From NCBI GenBank assembly GCA_016287765.1, contig JAEEWS010000067.1:1-7472 (forward strand): DNA of 7,472 nucleotides, given 5' to 3'. The DNA comes from Lachnospiraceae bacterium (GTDB lineage: Bacteria > Bacillota_A > Clostridia > Lachnospirales > Lachnospiraceae). The notes below the pieces were generated by a model. That model was not told the DNA's origin, made no database searches, and worked only from the letters and a program-made list of their open reading frames with translations. Shown in pieces: positions 1-5,778 of this stretch. Every line of letters starts with the position of its first letter. Positions within the stretch are counted from its first letter, which is position 1. A program made the translations under genes and the position numbers.

Positions 1-2
1 GC

Positions 3-65
3 ACTAGGAATTCTATTTATGAGCTATCAGTGCATAGATATTTAGATACAATGAAAAAGGATTAA
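3..65 (+). CDS. possible C-terminal end of an upstream gene (partial)
   Basis: A frame open from the window edge reads a plausible hydrophilic tail ending SVHRYLDTMKKD before a TAA at 63-65, which lies inside the first arm of the terminator hairpin. Frame 1 is also open, to a TAG at 43-45 (ending SYQCIDI). Which frame is real, if either, cannot be settled from so few codons. The bidirectional terminator just after it fits a plus-strand gene ending here. No function can be assigned. Confidence 0.25.
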   Translation, partial: TRNSIYELSVHRYLDTMKKD

Positions 66-87
66 GTCATTTGACTTAATCCTTTTT
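54..87 (-). terminator. bidirectional rho-independent terminator of tRNA-Leu
   Basis: Two 16-nt arms (54-69 and 72-87) are perfectly complementary. Each starts or ends in a run of five A or T, and the core is GGATTAAGTCA. On the minus strand the hairpin begins 7 nt after the tRNA 3' end and closes with TTTTT, as expected for an intrinsic terminator. The plus strand also ends in TTTTT (83-87), so it could terminate a gene entering from the left. Confidence 0.85.
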
Positions 88-94
88 CTCACTC

Positions 95-178
95 TGCAGA
101 AGATGGGACTTGAACCCACACCCACTTGCGTGGACATGAACCTGAATCATGCGCGTATGCCAATTCCGCCACTTCTGC
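95..178 (-). tRNA. tRNA-Leu (anticodon CAG)
   Basis: On the minus strand this folds as a class II tRNA of 84 nt. The acceptor arms GCAGAAG (178-172) and CTTCTGC (102-96) pair perfectly, with discriminator A at 95. The anticodon stem CATGA/TCATG encloses loop TTCAGGT, giving anticodon CAG (144-142), which reads the leucine codon CUG. A long variable arm (CCAC-GCAA-GTGG) is typical of leucine tRNAs. The T loop is the canonical TTCAAGT and the D stem is GCG/CGC. The 3' CCA is not encoded, because the next bases are GAG, so it must be added after transcription. A strong promoter lies just upstream and a terminator just downstream, so it appears to be a single-gene transcription unit. Confidence 0.96.
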
Positions 179-188
179 AAACGTTGAA

Positions 189-217
189 ATTTTACCATCC
201 TCTTGTAATATTGTCAA
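189..217 (-). promoter_or_regulatory. sigma-A/sigma-70 promoter of tRNA-Leu
   Basis: On the minus strand, TTGACA (217-212, perfect consensus) is followed by a 17-nt spacer and TAAAAT (194-189, five of six consensus positions). The -10 box ends about 10 nt before the mature tRNA 5' end, giving a very short leader, as is common for tRNA genes. Confidence 0.85.
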
Positions 218-237
218 TACAAAAATTTTTATAAAAT
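211..237 (+). promoter_or_regulatory. possible divergent promoter for the Ig-repeat protein gene
   Basis: On the plus strand, TTGTCA (211-216) is followed by TAAAAT (232-237). Each matches five of six consensus positions, but the spacer is only 15 nt, shorter than the preferred 17. Its -35 box is the other strand of the tRNA -35 box, because TTGTCAA reads TTGACAA in reverse. No better plus-strand promoter is visible in the short gap. Confidence 0.35.
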
Positions 238-288
238 AACTAAAACCAAAGAGAGAAAATGCCGATATATATAATGAGGTATAAGATT

Positions 289-1923
289 ATGACAAACTTT
301 AAGAAAATTGGAATAACCGTTGCATTGCTTACAGTTGTTACGATCGGAGCTGTAACGGCAATTAAAAACAACAACACAGAGAATATCGGGCAGACGGCAG
401 AAATAGGTGCTGCAACGGCCGGCGAGAGCGAAGAGTTTCCTATGGCGGAAGTGAATAACGAGCGGTTCTTAAAGACTTTGAACGACGCGGGAGCTAACAG
501 TGCCACTGTCAGAAGCATGGCAGCTACCAGAACACCTACACCTACTCCCACCAGAACACCGGTGCTTCAGAGCATCGAAGCGGTGTATACCGGGAATGAG
601 GTTGTAGTTGGCGATCAGGTGGACAAGCAGAAGGTGAAAGTGGAAGGTACCTTTTACAACGGAACCGACTATACCTATGAGAATATAAGCGATTTCACCA
701 TAACCAATTCAACCATACACAGAGTGGGCGACAATGAGATAGTGATCTATTATAAGGGGAAAAGGACCACTGTTACGGTTACAGGTAAAGAACCCCTGGA
801 AATAGTAAGCATAACCGCTTACTATATAGGTGATCCGGTTATAGTAACCAATAAGATCAACCGGAAAGATGTGGAAGTATATGCCCAATATAACTGGCCT
901 GAGAAGGCGGATGACAAGATAACGGGATTTACAATGACTCCCGGGACCATTGAGGCTGTCGGAGAAAATAAGGTCATCATCAGTTACGGTAAACTTGAAC
1001 CTGTGGTCATATATGTAGAAGGCCTCGAAAAAGAGATCACCAATGTGGAAATGAAGTACATCGGTGATGTGGTTTATGTGGGAACCTACGTGAACAAGGA
1101 CGACTTTGAGGTGCTGGTTACTTACAATGACGGATCTCAGAGCAATGTGGAGACATTTACCCTTACAGGTCAATTGATAAACAACGAAGGCATAAACTAT
1201 GTCAACGTGGTATATAAAGGTTATATTGAGACATTGGAAGTTCAGGCGATCGCCAAGCCTGCATCAAAGTGGAAAAATGTGCCAAGAGGATCCGGCAGCG
1301 GAGATGCTTCTACCATTGTTACACTTCTTGTAAGCCGTGACAAGAGAGCCCAGACCATATCCATAGGGTATGTTCCCTGGGAAGAAATAGATGCTTGTGT
1401 AAACAGAGTATTCTACACAAATAATTATCTCGGATTTGAGATAACATATACGGATCCGGATGCGATTTTTGAATTTCCTATCCCTTGCCGAGTCAAAAGG
1501 CCGGAAGAATTCAATGCAGAGAACTTCTCCATTTTCTATTCGCCAAACAAAAAGACCATAATGGCCAGAGTGAATGGGGAATATCTTGACGCGGATAAGG
1601 AATACTATGTATTTGATATGGAAGAACCCGGTACTTATATTATGGTAGATATGGATGAAGGCAAGCTGGTAAGTTCCATAAATGTTGTATCTACAGATAT
1701 CAAGCTCAGAGTCAACAGGAATTACTCCATTGATCCTGTAGTATTACCCAACACAGCAGGTAACAGGGAAGTGAGCTATTATTCCACAGATGAATGGGTA
1801 GCTACCGTATCCGAAAGAGGAAAGATCAAGGCTATAGCACCCGGAGAGTGCGATATATACATCCAGGCTCTTGATGACAGTGGTGTATATGAAGTCATCC
1901 ATGTGACAGTAACCGAAAAATAG
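289..1923 (+). CDS. exported protein with three Ig-like repeats and a C-terminal Big_2 domain
   Basis: Predicted 544-residue surface or secreted protein, possibly an adhesin or wall-associated protein; no enzyme motif is seen. I chose ATG 289 over the in-frame ATGs at 259 and 274 because GAGGT (276-280) lies 8 nt upstream and the product then begins MTNFKKIGITVALL, a basic then hydrophobic signal or anchor segment (about residues 5-25). A polar stretch and a Thr-Pro linker (about 81-91) follow. Three related units of about 70 residues come next (about 94-166, 172-245 and 250-320). Each begins with an 'I-A/K-Y-x-G' strand, has a 'V-V/I-V-G/T' turn and ends near 'N-x-V-x-Y-x-G', as in bacterial Ig-like domains. 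Residues about 325-465 match no family I recognise. Residues about 468-542 fit a Big_2 domain (VLPNTAG, STDEWVATVSERGKIKA). No LPXTG sorting signal or C-terminal membrane segment is present. The gene appears monocistronic and divergent from tRNA-Leu. Domain calls are by eye. Confidence 0.88.
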   Translation: MTNFKKIGITVALLTVVTIGAVTAIKNNNTENIGQTAEIGAATAGESEEFPMAEVNNERFLKTLNDAGANSATVRSMAATRTPTPTPTRTPVLQSIEAVYTGNEVVVGDQVDKQKVKVEGTFYNGTDYTYENISDFTITNSTIHRVGDNEIVIYYKGKRTTVTVTGKEPLEIVSITAYYIGDPVIVTNKINRKDVEVYAQYNWPEKADDKITGFTMTPGTIEAVGENKVIISYGKLEPVVIYVEGLEKEITNVEMKYIGDVVYVGTYVNKDDFEVLVTYNDGSQSNVETFTLTGQLINNEGINYVNVVYKGYIETLEVQAIAKPASKWKNVPRGSGSGDASTIVTLLVSRDKRAQTISIGYVPWEEIDACVNRVFYTNNYLGFEITYTDPDAIFEFPIPCRVKRPEEFNAENFSIFYSPNKKTIMARVNGEYLDADKEYYVFDMEEPGTYIMVDMDEGKLVSSINVVSTDIKLRVNRNYSIDPVVLPNTAGNREVSYYSTDEWVATVSERGKIKAIAPGECDIYIQALDDSGVYEVIHVTVTEK

Positions 1924-1962
1924 AAAAAATATCCATGATTCCCGCTGAATTATCTGAAAACC

Positions 1963-1991
1963 TTGATGTTTTGCTTAGTGTATGATATAAT
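1963..1991 (+). promoter_or_regulatory. extended -10 promoter of the five-gene operon
   Basis: TTGATG (1963-1968) and a perfect TATAAT (1986-1991) are separated by 17 nt. TG at 1983-1984 precedes the -10 box by one base, giving an extended -10 element. Transcription should start near 1998, leaving a leader of about 55 nt before the kinase-like gene. It is the only strong plus-strand promoter I see upstream of the gene set 2053-7202. Confidence 0.8.
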
Positions 1992-2052
1992 TTGTATAAG
2001 TATAACTGGGCTTTGAAACGAGTTTTTGTTACTAATCTGAGGAGGTTACTTT

Positions 2053-2664
2053 ATGAATAAGATCATTACCATCAGCAGACAATACGGTAGTGGCGGACGA
2101 GAGATCGGAGCCAAGATTGCGGAGAGATTCGGAATACCTTTTTATGATAACGAACTCATTACACGTGCAGCCAAAGAGAGCGGATATGCCGAAGCGGCTT
2201 TTGCAAATGCTGAGACAAAGGCTACAAACAGCCTGCTTTACTCAATAGCAATGGGTATGAGCGCATACGGCAATCAGGAAGTCGGGTTTGGTCACCTTTC
2301 ACTGGATGACAGGATCTATCTTGCACAGTCTGATGTTATAAAGAAGGTTGCAGACGAAGGACCTTGCGTTATCGTAGGAAGATGTGCTGACTATATTTTG
2401 AAAGACAGAGATGATGTGGTTCATCTTTTCGTATATGCGGACATGGAATTCCGTAAAGAAAGAGCTATAAGAATAGATAATGTGTCTCCCGACAGAGTGG
2501 AAGAGATCATTACCAAAAAAGATAAAAGACGAGCAAATTATTACAATTACCATTCAGGAGAAAAATGGGGCAAAGCTACGAACTATCATATGTCCATCAA
2601 TTCAAGCTTCGTAGGCATAGATAATACCGTTGATTGCCTTATAAACTTCCTGGACAAACTGTAA
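2053..2664 (+). CDS. cytidylate kinase-like family protein (P-loop kinase fold)
   Basis: A 203-residue cytoplasmic protein of the cytidylate kinase-like family (the Cytidylate_kin2 group). GAGGAGGT (2039-2046) lies 6 nt before the ATG, so the start is secure. The N-terminus ITISRQYGSGGREIG (about 5-19) is the family's variant P-loop. The usual GKG/GKS lysine is replaced by arginine (R16), so nucleotide binding is likely but not by a classical Walker A. Other recognisable segments are a VIVGRCADYIL strand-turn (106-116), a basic lid-like KKDKRRANYYNYHSG (155-169) and NYHMSINSS (177-185). True CMP kinases (Cmk) phosphorylate CMP/dCMP; whether this branch does so is unknown to me, so no gene symbol is given. 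It is the first gene after the extended -10 promoter and probably leads an operon with the FliD-like, protease, acetyltransferase and methyltransferase genes. Confidence 0.9.
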   Translation: MNKIITISRQYGSGGREIGAKIAERFGIPFYDNELITRAAKESGYAEAAFANAETKATNSLLYSIAMGMSAYGNQEVGFGHLSLDDRIYLAQSDVIKKVADEGPCVIVGRCADYILKDRDDVVHLFVYADMEFRKERAIRIDNVSPDRVEEIITKKDKRRANYYNYHSGEKWGKATNYHMSINSSFVGIDNTVDCLINFLDKL

Positions 2665-2697
2665 GCTACATCCGGCTCATGGAAGAGTCGTGATAAG

Positions 2698-2716
2698 ACG
2701 GGAAAGGAGGTCCCGT
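2698..2716 (+). promoter_or_regulatory. small hairpin with the FliD-like gene's Shine-Dalgarno in its loop
   Basis: ACGGG (2698-2702) and CCCGT (2712-2716) are complementary and enclose exactly AAAGGAGGT (2703-2711), a near-perfect ribosome site 7 nt before ATG 2719. The site decides the start of the downstream gene. The GC-rich 5-bp stem would hold the site in a 9-nt loop. Whether this affects translation is inference. Confidence 0.5.
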
Positions 2717-2718
2717 GA

Positions 2719-4002
2719 ATGCCGCTTCTCAGTGTCTATAACAATTTAATACATGGATATGTGATGAGCCGGCAGACCAGATTTGATTCACACAAGAGGT
2801 CGGAACTCAGTGATATCTATAATAAGATCAGGAAGATCAGTGCGGAGCAACCGCTCTACAAGATCGATTTTGACGATGATGTTCAGGAATATACCCTGAC
2901 CGTAAAAGAACAGGCTATGGCTCTTACCGCGGCTGTTAAGGAACTTGGCAGCGGAGATGCGGAAGGTGCTTTCAGCAGGTTCACTATGAGATCAGATATG
3001 CCCGGAACTGTTGGTGTAGATGTGTTGGAGGGATCGGATCTCAGTGGTTACGACTCTTTGAGTGTCGATGTGGAACAGCTTTCATCACCACAGGTGAATG
3101 AAGGAAGGATGATCGAAAGCAAGGATAATTCACTTGTGACCGGTCAATACAATTTTACCGTTGAGATAGAAAAAAGCTATTATTCTTTCCAGTTTAATGT
3201 TTCGGGGCAGAATAACAATAAGGAGCTTCAGACTAAGCTGGCGGATTTCATCAATAAGACCAAGGTTGGGCTCAGAGCCGATGTGGTCAGTGACAGAGAA
3301 AACGGAACTTCTGCTTTGAATCTTGAGGCCAAGAAGGATGGAGTGGAGTTCGTTTTTAGAGATACAAAGATTCCTGACGGAACCAATTCAGGTATAGTTG
3401 ACTTTTTCGGCCTTAACAATGTGGTACACAAGGCAGAGAAAACCGTGGCAGTTATAAATGGAGACAGGGTAGAAAGCGATGACAGGAAGTTTGTTACTTC
3501 CGAAGGGCTTCTCCTTGACTTTAAGAGGACGACAAACGGAAAGCCTGTAAACATCAGAAAGATTGCAGATGATGAAACTGTTTACAGGAAGGTTTCTGAC
3601 TTCGTAAATAAGTTTAACAACCTTTCAAATTATGTGCATAAAGGGGCTCAGACCAGAAGAGCATCCAAAAAGCTTTGGCATGAGATGAGCAGGCTTATTA
3701 CGAGATATGCCGACGAATTCGCAGATAACGGTCTTAACGTGGTTGAAGGGGAAAAACCTGAGTTGCACATTGATCGCGAAAAGATGTCCGAGGCGCTTAA
3801 TAACGGTACATTGGAAAAAATGTTCAGATCTGATTCTGAAGTGGTGGGAAGCATGTTGAAGAAACTTTCCGAGGTTTCCCTTAACCCCATGGACTACGTA
3901 GACAAGACCATAGTGGTTTATCCCAATACCAGAAGCCGCTTTTCCTATAATCCTTATATTACTTCCATATACAGTGGAATGATGTACAACAATTATTGCT
4001 GA
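2719..4002 (+). CDS. FliD-like (flagellar filament cap/hook-associated protein 2-related) protein
   Basis: A 427-residue protein with no signal peptide or membrane segment. FliD caps the flagellar filament and is exported by the flagellar type III apparatus. The resemblance here is by pattern: a 'V-x-Q-L' strand (118-121); LADFINKTKVGLRADVV (about 174-190), like the hook 'IN' motif; VINGDRVESDDRKFVTSEG (245-263), like FliD's 'VNG-x-x-V-T-S' region; FVNKFNNL (about 295-302), like 'F-V-x-x-Y-N-x-L'; and LHIDREKMSEALNNGTLEKMF (349-369), split here as LHIDREKMSEAL and the following NNGTLEKMF, like the 'dG-x-L-x-lD-x-x-k-L-x-x-A-L' segment near FliD C-termini. The N-terminal region (about 28-75, including SAEQPLYKIDF) is not the usual FliD N-terminus. 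The sole cysteine is the last residue (YNNYC). Start ATG 2719 is set by AAAGGAGGT. The stop lies one base before the subtilase start, implying translational coupling. It could instead be a FliD-derived surface or secretion protein unrelated to flagella; no other flagellar gene is in view. Confidence 0.6.
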   Translation: MPLLSVYNNLIHGYVMSRQTRFDSHKRSELSDIYNKIRKISAEQPLYKIDFDDDVQEYTLTVKEQAMALTAAVKELGSGDAEGAFSRFTMRSDMPGTVGVDVLEGSDLSGYDSLSVDVEQLSSPQVNEGRMIESKDNSLVTGQYNFTVEIEKSYYSFQFNVSGQNNNKELQTKLADFINKTKVGLRADVVSDRENGTSALNLEAKKDGVEFVFRDTKIPDGTNSGIVDFFGLNNVVHKAEKTVAVINGDRVESDDRKFVTSEGLLLDFKRTTNGKPVNIRKIADDETVYRKVSDFVNKFNNLSNYVHKGAQTRRASKKLWHEMSRLITRYADEFADNGLNVVEGEKPELHIDREKMSEALNNGTLEKMFRSDSEVVGSMLKKLSEVSLNPMDYVDKTIVVYPNTRSRFSYNPYITSIYSGMMYNNYC

Positions 4003-4003
4003 T

Positions 4004-5272
4004 ATGATCGATCACAGGAAACAAAAGAACAGATTTTTATACAAGCTCACCGCCTTTTTAACAACGGTGAGTTTGTTTTCGTGTGCCTGTCCGCCTGTGA
4101 CTGCCTTGGGAGCAAAAAAGCAGGAGATAATTGTTGCGGTGATCGATACAGGCGTGAATACAGACCATGAACTTCTTCATGAAAGCATATGGATAAACAA
4201 CCGGGAGATTCCCGGAAACGGCCGGGATGATGACCGTAACGGCTATGTAGACGATATCTGCGGTTGGGATTTTTATAACGGGGACAACTCTGTTTTTCAT
4301 GACATTTCCTACAGCGATTCAGTTTACGGAAACGATCGGGAAGACGATCACGGAACTCATGTTGCGGGGCTGGTGAAGTCTGAAGCGGAAAAATCTTTAA
4401 AAGCGCTTGGGGGAGACAACAGTTGCGGGATCCGGATTATGGTGCTTAAGATAAACGGAGGGCCTGAAGCGGCAGGCTCCACCTCAGATGCCGTAAAGGC
4501 TATAAAATATGCTGAAGCCAATGGAGCAAGCATATGCAATCTCAGCTGGGGTTCTTATAATGATGACGGAGCGCTTAAAAATGCAATAAAGGGTTCAGAT
4601 ATGCTTTTTGTGTGCTGCGCAGGTAATGACGGGACGGACAATGACAATAAGCCTCTTTATCCCGCAAGCTATCCCTTTGACAATATAATTTCGGTTACGG
4701 GAGCAGAGACGGGGGAAGAATTGCGTATCACGGGGAATTACGGTAAGACGAGCGTGGATGTGTGCGCAGACGGTATGGAAAGATGGTCTGCACTATCCTA
4801 TGGGTACGGTTTTAAATCCGGTGCGTCTATGGCAACCGCTACAGTCAGCGGTATAGCTGCGGCGCTGATGGCCGCAGGAGATATTTCGGCTGTAAATACA
4901 AGGGATAAAATAATAGAGAGTGCGGAAAAGGTTCAGGGCCTGACCGGCGTGAACCTGATCGGAGGATTGTGTGATCCTGAAAAGATGAAATTCGGCAAAT
5001 TTCCTCAGAAGCAAGAAATTACCAAAACTGAACCTGCTGCGATAATGCTTAATTATAATGAGATCACGGTTAAAGCGGGAGGAGGCTTCAGACTGGATTG
5101 CCTGTTACTCCCGGTAGGCTGTAATACAGAGATAAGTTTTTCTTCATCCGATGAAGAAGTGGCCGAAGTCAGTTATAACGGTCTTGTTTTGTGCCACAAA
5201 GCAGGGGACACCCTGGTGAAAGTGAAGACCCAAAACGGCAGAGAAGGGGTATGCCTGGTGCATGTAGAATGA
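4004..5272 (+). CDS. secreted subtilisin-like serine protease (S8) with C-terminal Big_2 domain
   Basis: A 422-residue extracellular serine endopeptidase. A basic N-terminus and hydrophobic stretch (about 12-30) form a signal peptide; cleavage after VTA (residue 34) is plausible. The catalytic set is complete: D48 in AVIDTG, H116 in DDHGTHVAG, oxyanion N208 in CAGND and S275 in SGASMA (the usual GTSMA has alanine for threonine). The GNGRDDDRNGYVDD segment (71-84) is typical of the family. Residues about 347-421 form an Ig-like Big_2 domain (ITVKAGG, LLLP, SSSDEEVAEVS) resembling the one at the end of the 289-1923 product. Only about seven residues separate the predicted signal cleavage site from the catalytic core, so no inhibitory propeptide is seen. 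Eleven cysteines lie beyond the signal peptide. There is no clear ribosome site at ATG 4004; it starts one base after the FliD-like stop and is probably coupled. The substrate is unknown. Confidence 0.93.
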   Translation: MIDHRKQKNRFLYKLTAFLTTVSLFSCACPPVTALGAKKQEIIVAVIDTGVNTDHELLHESIWINNREIPGNGRDDDRNGYVDDICGWDFYNGDNSVFHDISYSDSVYGNDREDDHGTHVAGLVKSEAEKSLKALGGDNSCGIRIMVLKINGGPEAAGSTSDAVKAIKYAEANGASICNLSWGSYNDDGALKNAIKGSDMLFVCCAGNDGTDNDNKPLYPASYPFDNIISVTGAETGEELRITGNYGKTSVDVCADGMERWSALSYGYGFKSGASMATATVSGIAAALMAAGDISAVNTRDKIIESAEKVQGLTGVNLIGGLCDPEKMKFGKFPQKQEITKTEPAAIMLNYNEITVKAGGGFRLDCLLLPVGCNTEISFSSSDEEVAEVSYNGLVLCHKAGDTLVKVKTQNGREGVCLVHVE

Positions 5273-5778
5273 TAATAGACGAAACGAAAAGGCTGATAAT
5301 AAAGGAAATAGAGGAATCCGAGGCGGAGGAGGCGGCAAAACTGCTTACTCTTTTCGGAGAAAATGAAGGAAAACCCTTTACAAAAGACATGGTGCTTGCG
5401 TATATTAAGGTGGCTTACGGGTTTTACGGCTACGGCTATTGGGGACTCTATGATAAGGCAAACGGAGAACTGCTGGGACTGGCGGGCTTTCGGGAAGGAA
5501 GCTGTCCGCTGGAAGTGGGGTATTGCATCAGAGAGGATAAAAGAGGCCGGGGATATGCCACGGAAGCATTAAAATCTCTTATGGAATTTGCCGAAGAGGA
5601 TTTTTTGTGGGTTTTGGAGGAAGAAAAGACAGGCGAAGAGGTCAGTGGAGAAGTGCTGATGACATACGAGGTCAAAGGCAAAGTGCTGGCCTATGCCAGA
5701 ACAACACGGGATAATGCTGCATCCATACAGGTGCTTAAAAATAACGGTTTTAAGGAGTGCAAAGGTTTTACAAGATGA
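5269..5778 (+). CDS. GNAT-family N-acetyltransferase (RimJ/RimL-like)
   Basis: A 169-residue cytoplasmic acetyl-CoA-dependent acetyltransferase, substrate unknown. I chose ATG 5269 because it overlaps the protease stop as ATGA and the product then opens MIIDETKRLIIKEI, the standard first strand of this group. A longer in-frame extension back to about 5191 would read protease DNA in the wrong frame. The acetyl-CoA site is R92-x-x-G95-x-A97 in KRGRGYATEAL, preceded by EVGYCIRED (82-90). The C-terminal TTRDNAASIQVLKNNGF (145-161) is the usual 'N-x-x-S-x-x-V-L-x-x-x-G-F' signature. Residues about 111-137 are an acidic, glycine-containing stretch (EEEKTGEEVSGE) longer than is typical between those motifs. 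The stop overlaps the methyltransferase start, again as ATGA. Confidence 0.9.
   Translation: MIIDETKRLIIKEIEESEAEEAAKLLTLFGENEGKPFTKDMVLAYIKVAYGFYGYGYWGLYDKANGELLGLAGFREGSCPLEVGYCIREDKRGRGYATEALKSLMEFAEEDFLWVLEEEKTGEEVSGEVLMTYEVKGKVLAYARTTRDNAASIQVLKNNGFKECKGFTR

Noticed and set aside
259..288. Upstream in-frame ATGs (259, 274) as the start of the Ig-repeat protein
   Set aside because: ATG 289 has a well-spaced GAGGT site and puts the signal segment at the very N-terminus; the extension adds residues unlike a signal peptide.
501..563. Short tandem ACACCTACACCTACT-type repeat as a microsatellite or CRISPR-like repeat
   Set aside because: It encodes the Thr-Pro linker of the surface protein; there are no spacers and the reading frame explains it.
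4076..4093. Lipobox (LFSC) in the protease signal peptide
   Set aside because: Phenylalanine at the -2 position is atypical and a good signal peptidase I site (VTA) follows; a lipoprotein is possible but not supported.
5191..5268. N-terminal extension of the acetyltransferase
   Set aside because: It reads protease sequence in another frame, with a peptide unlike GNAT N-termini; the ATGA overlap at 5269 is a much better start.
5757..5774. GTG 5757 as the methyltransferase start
   Set aside because: It would leave the AAAGG site inside the gene; ATG 5775 has good spacing and the ATGA overlap.
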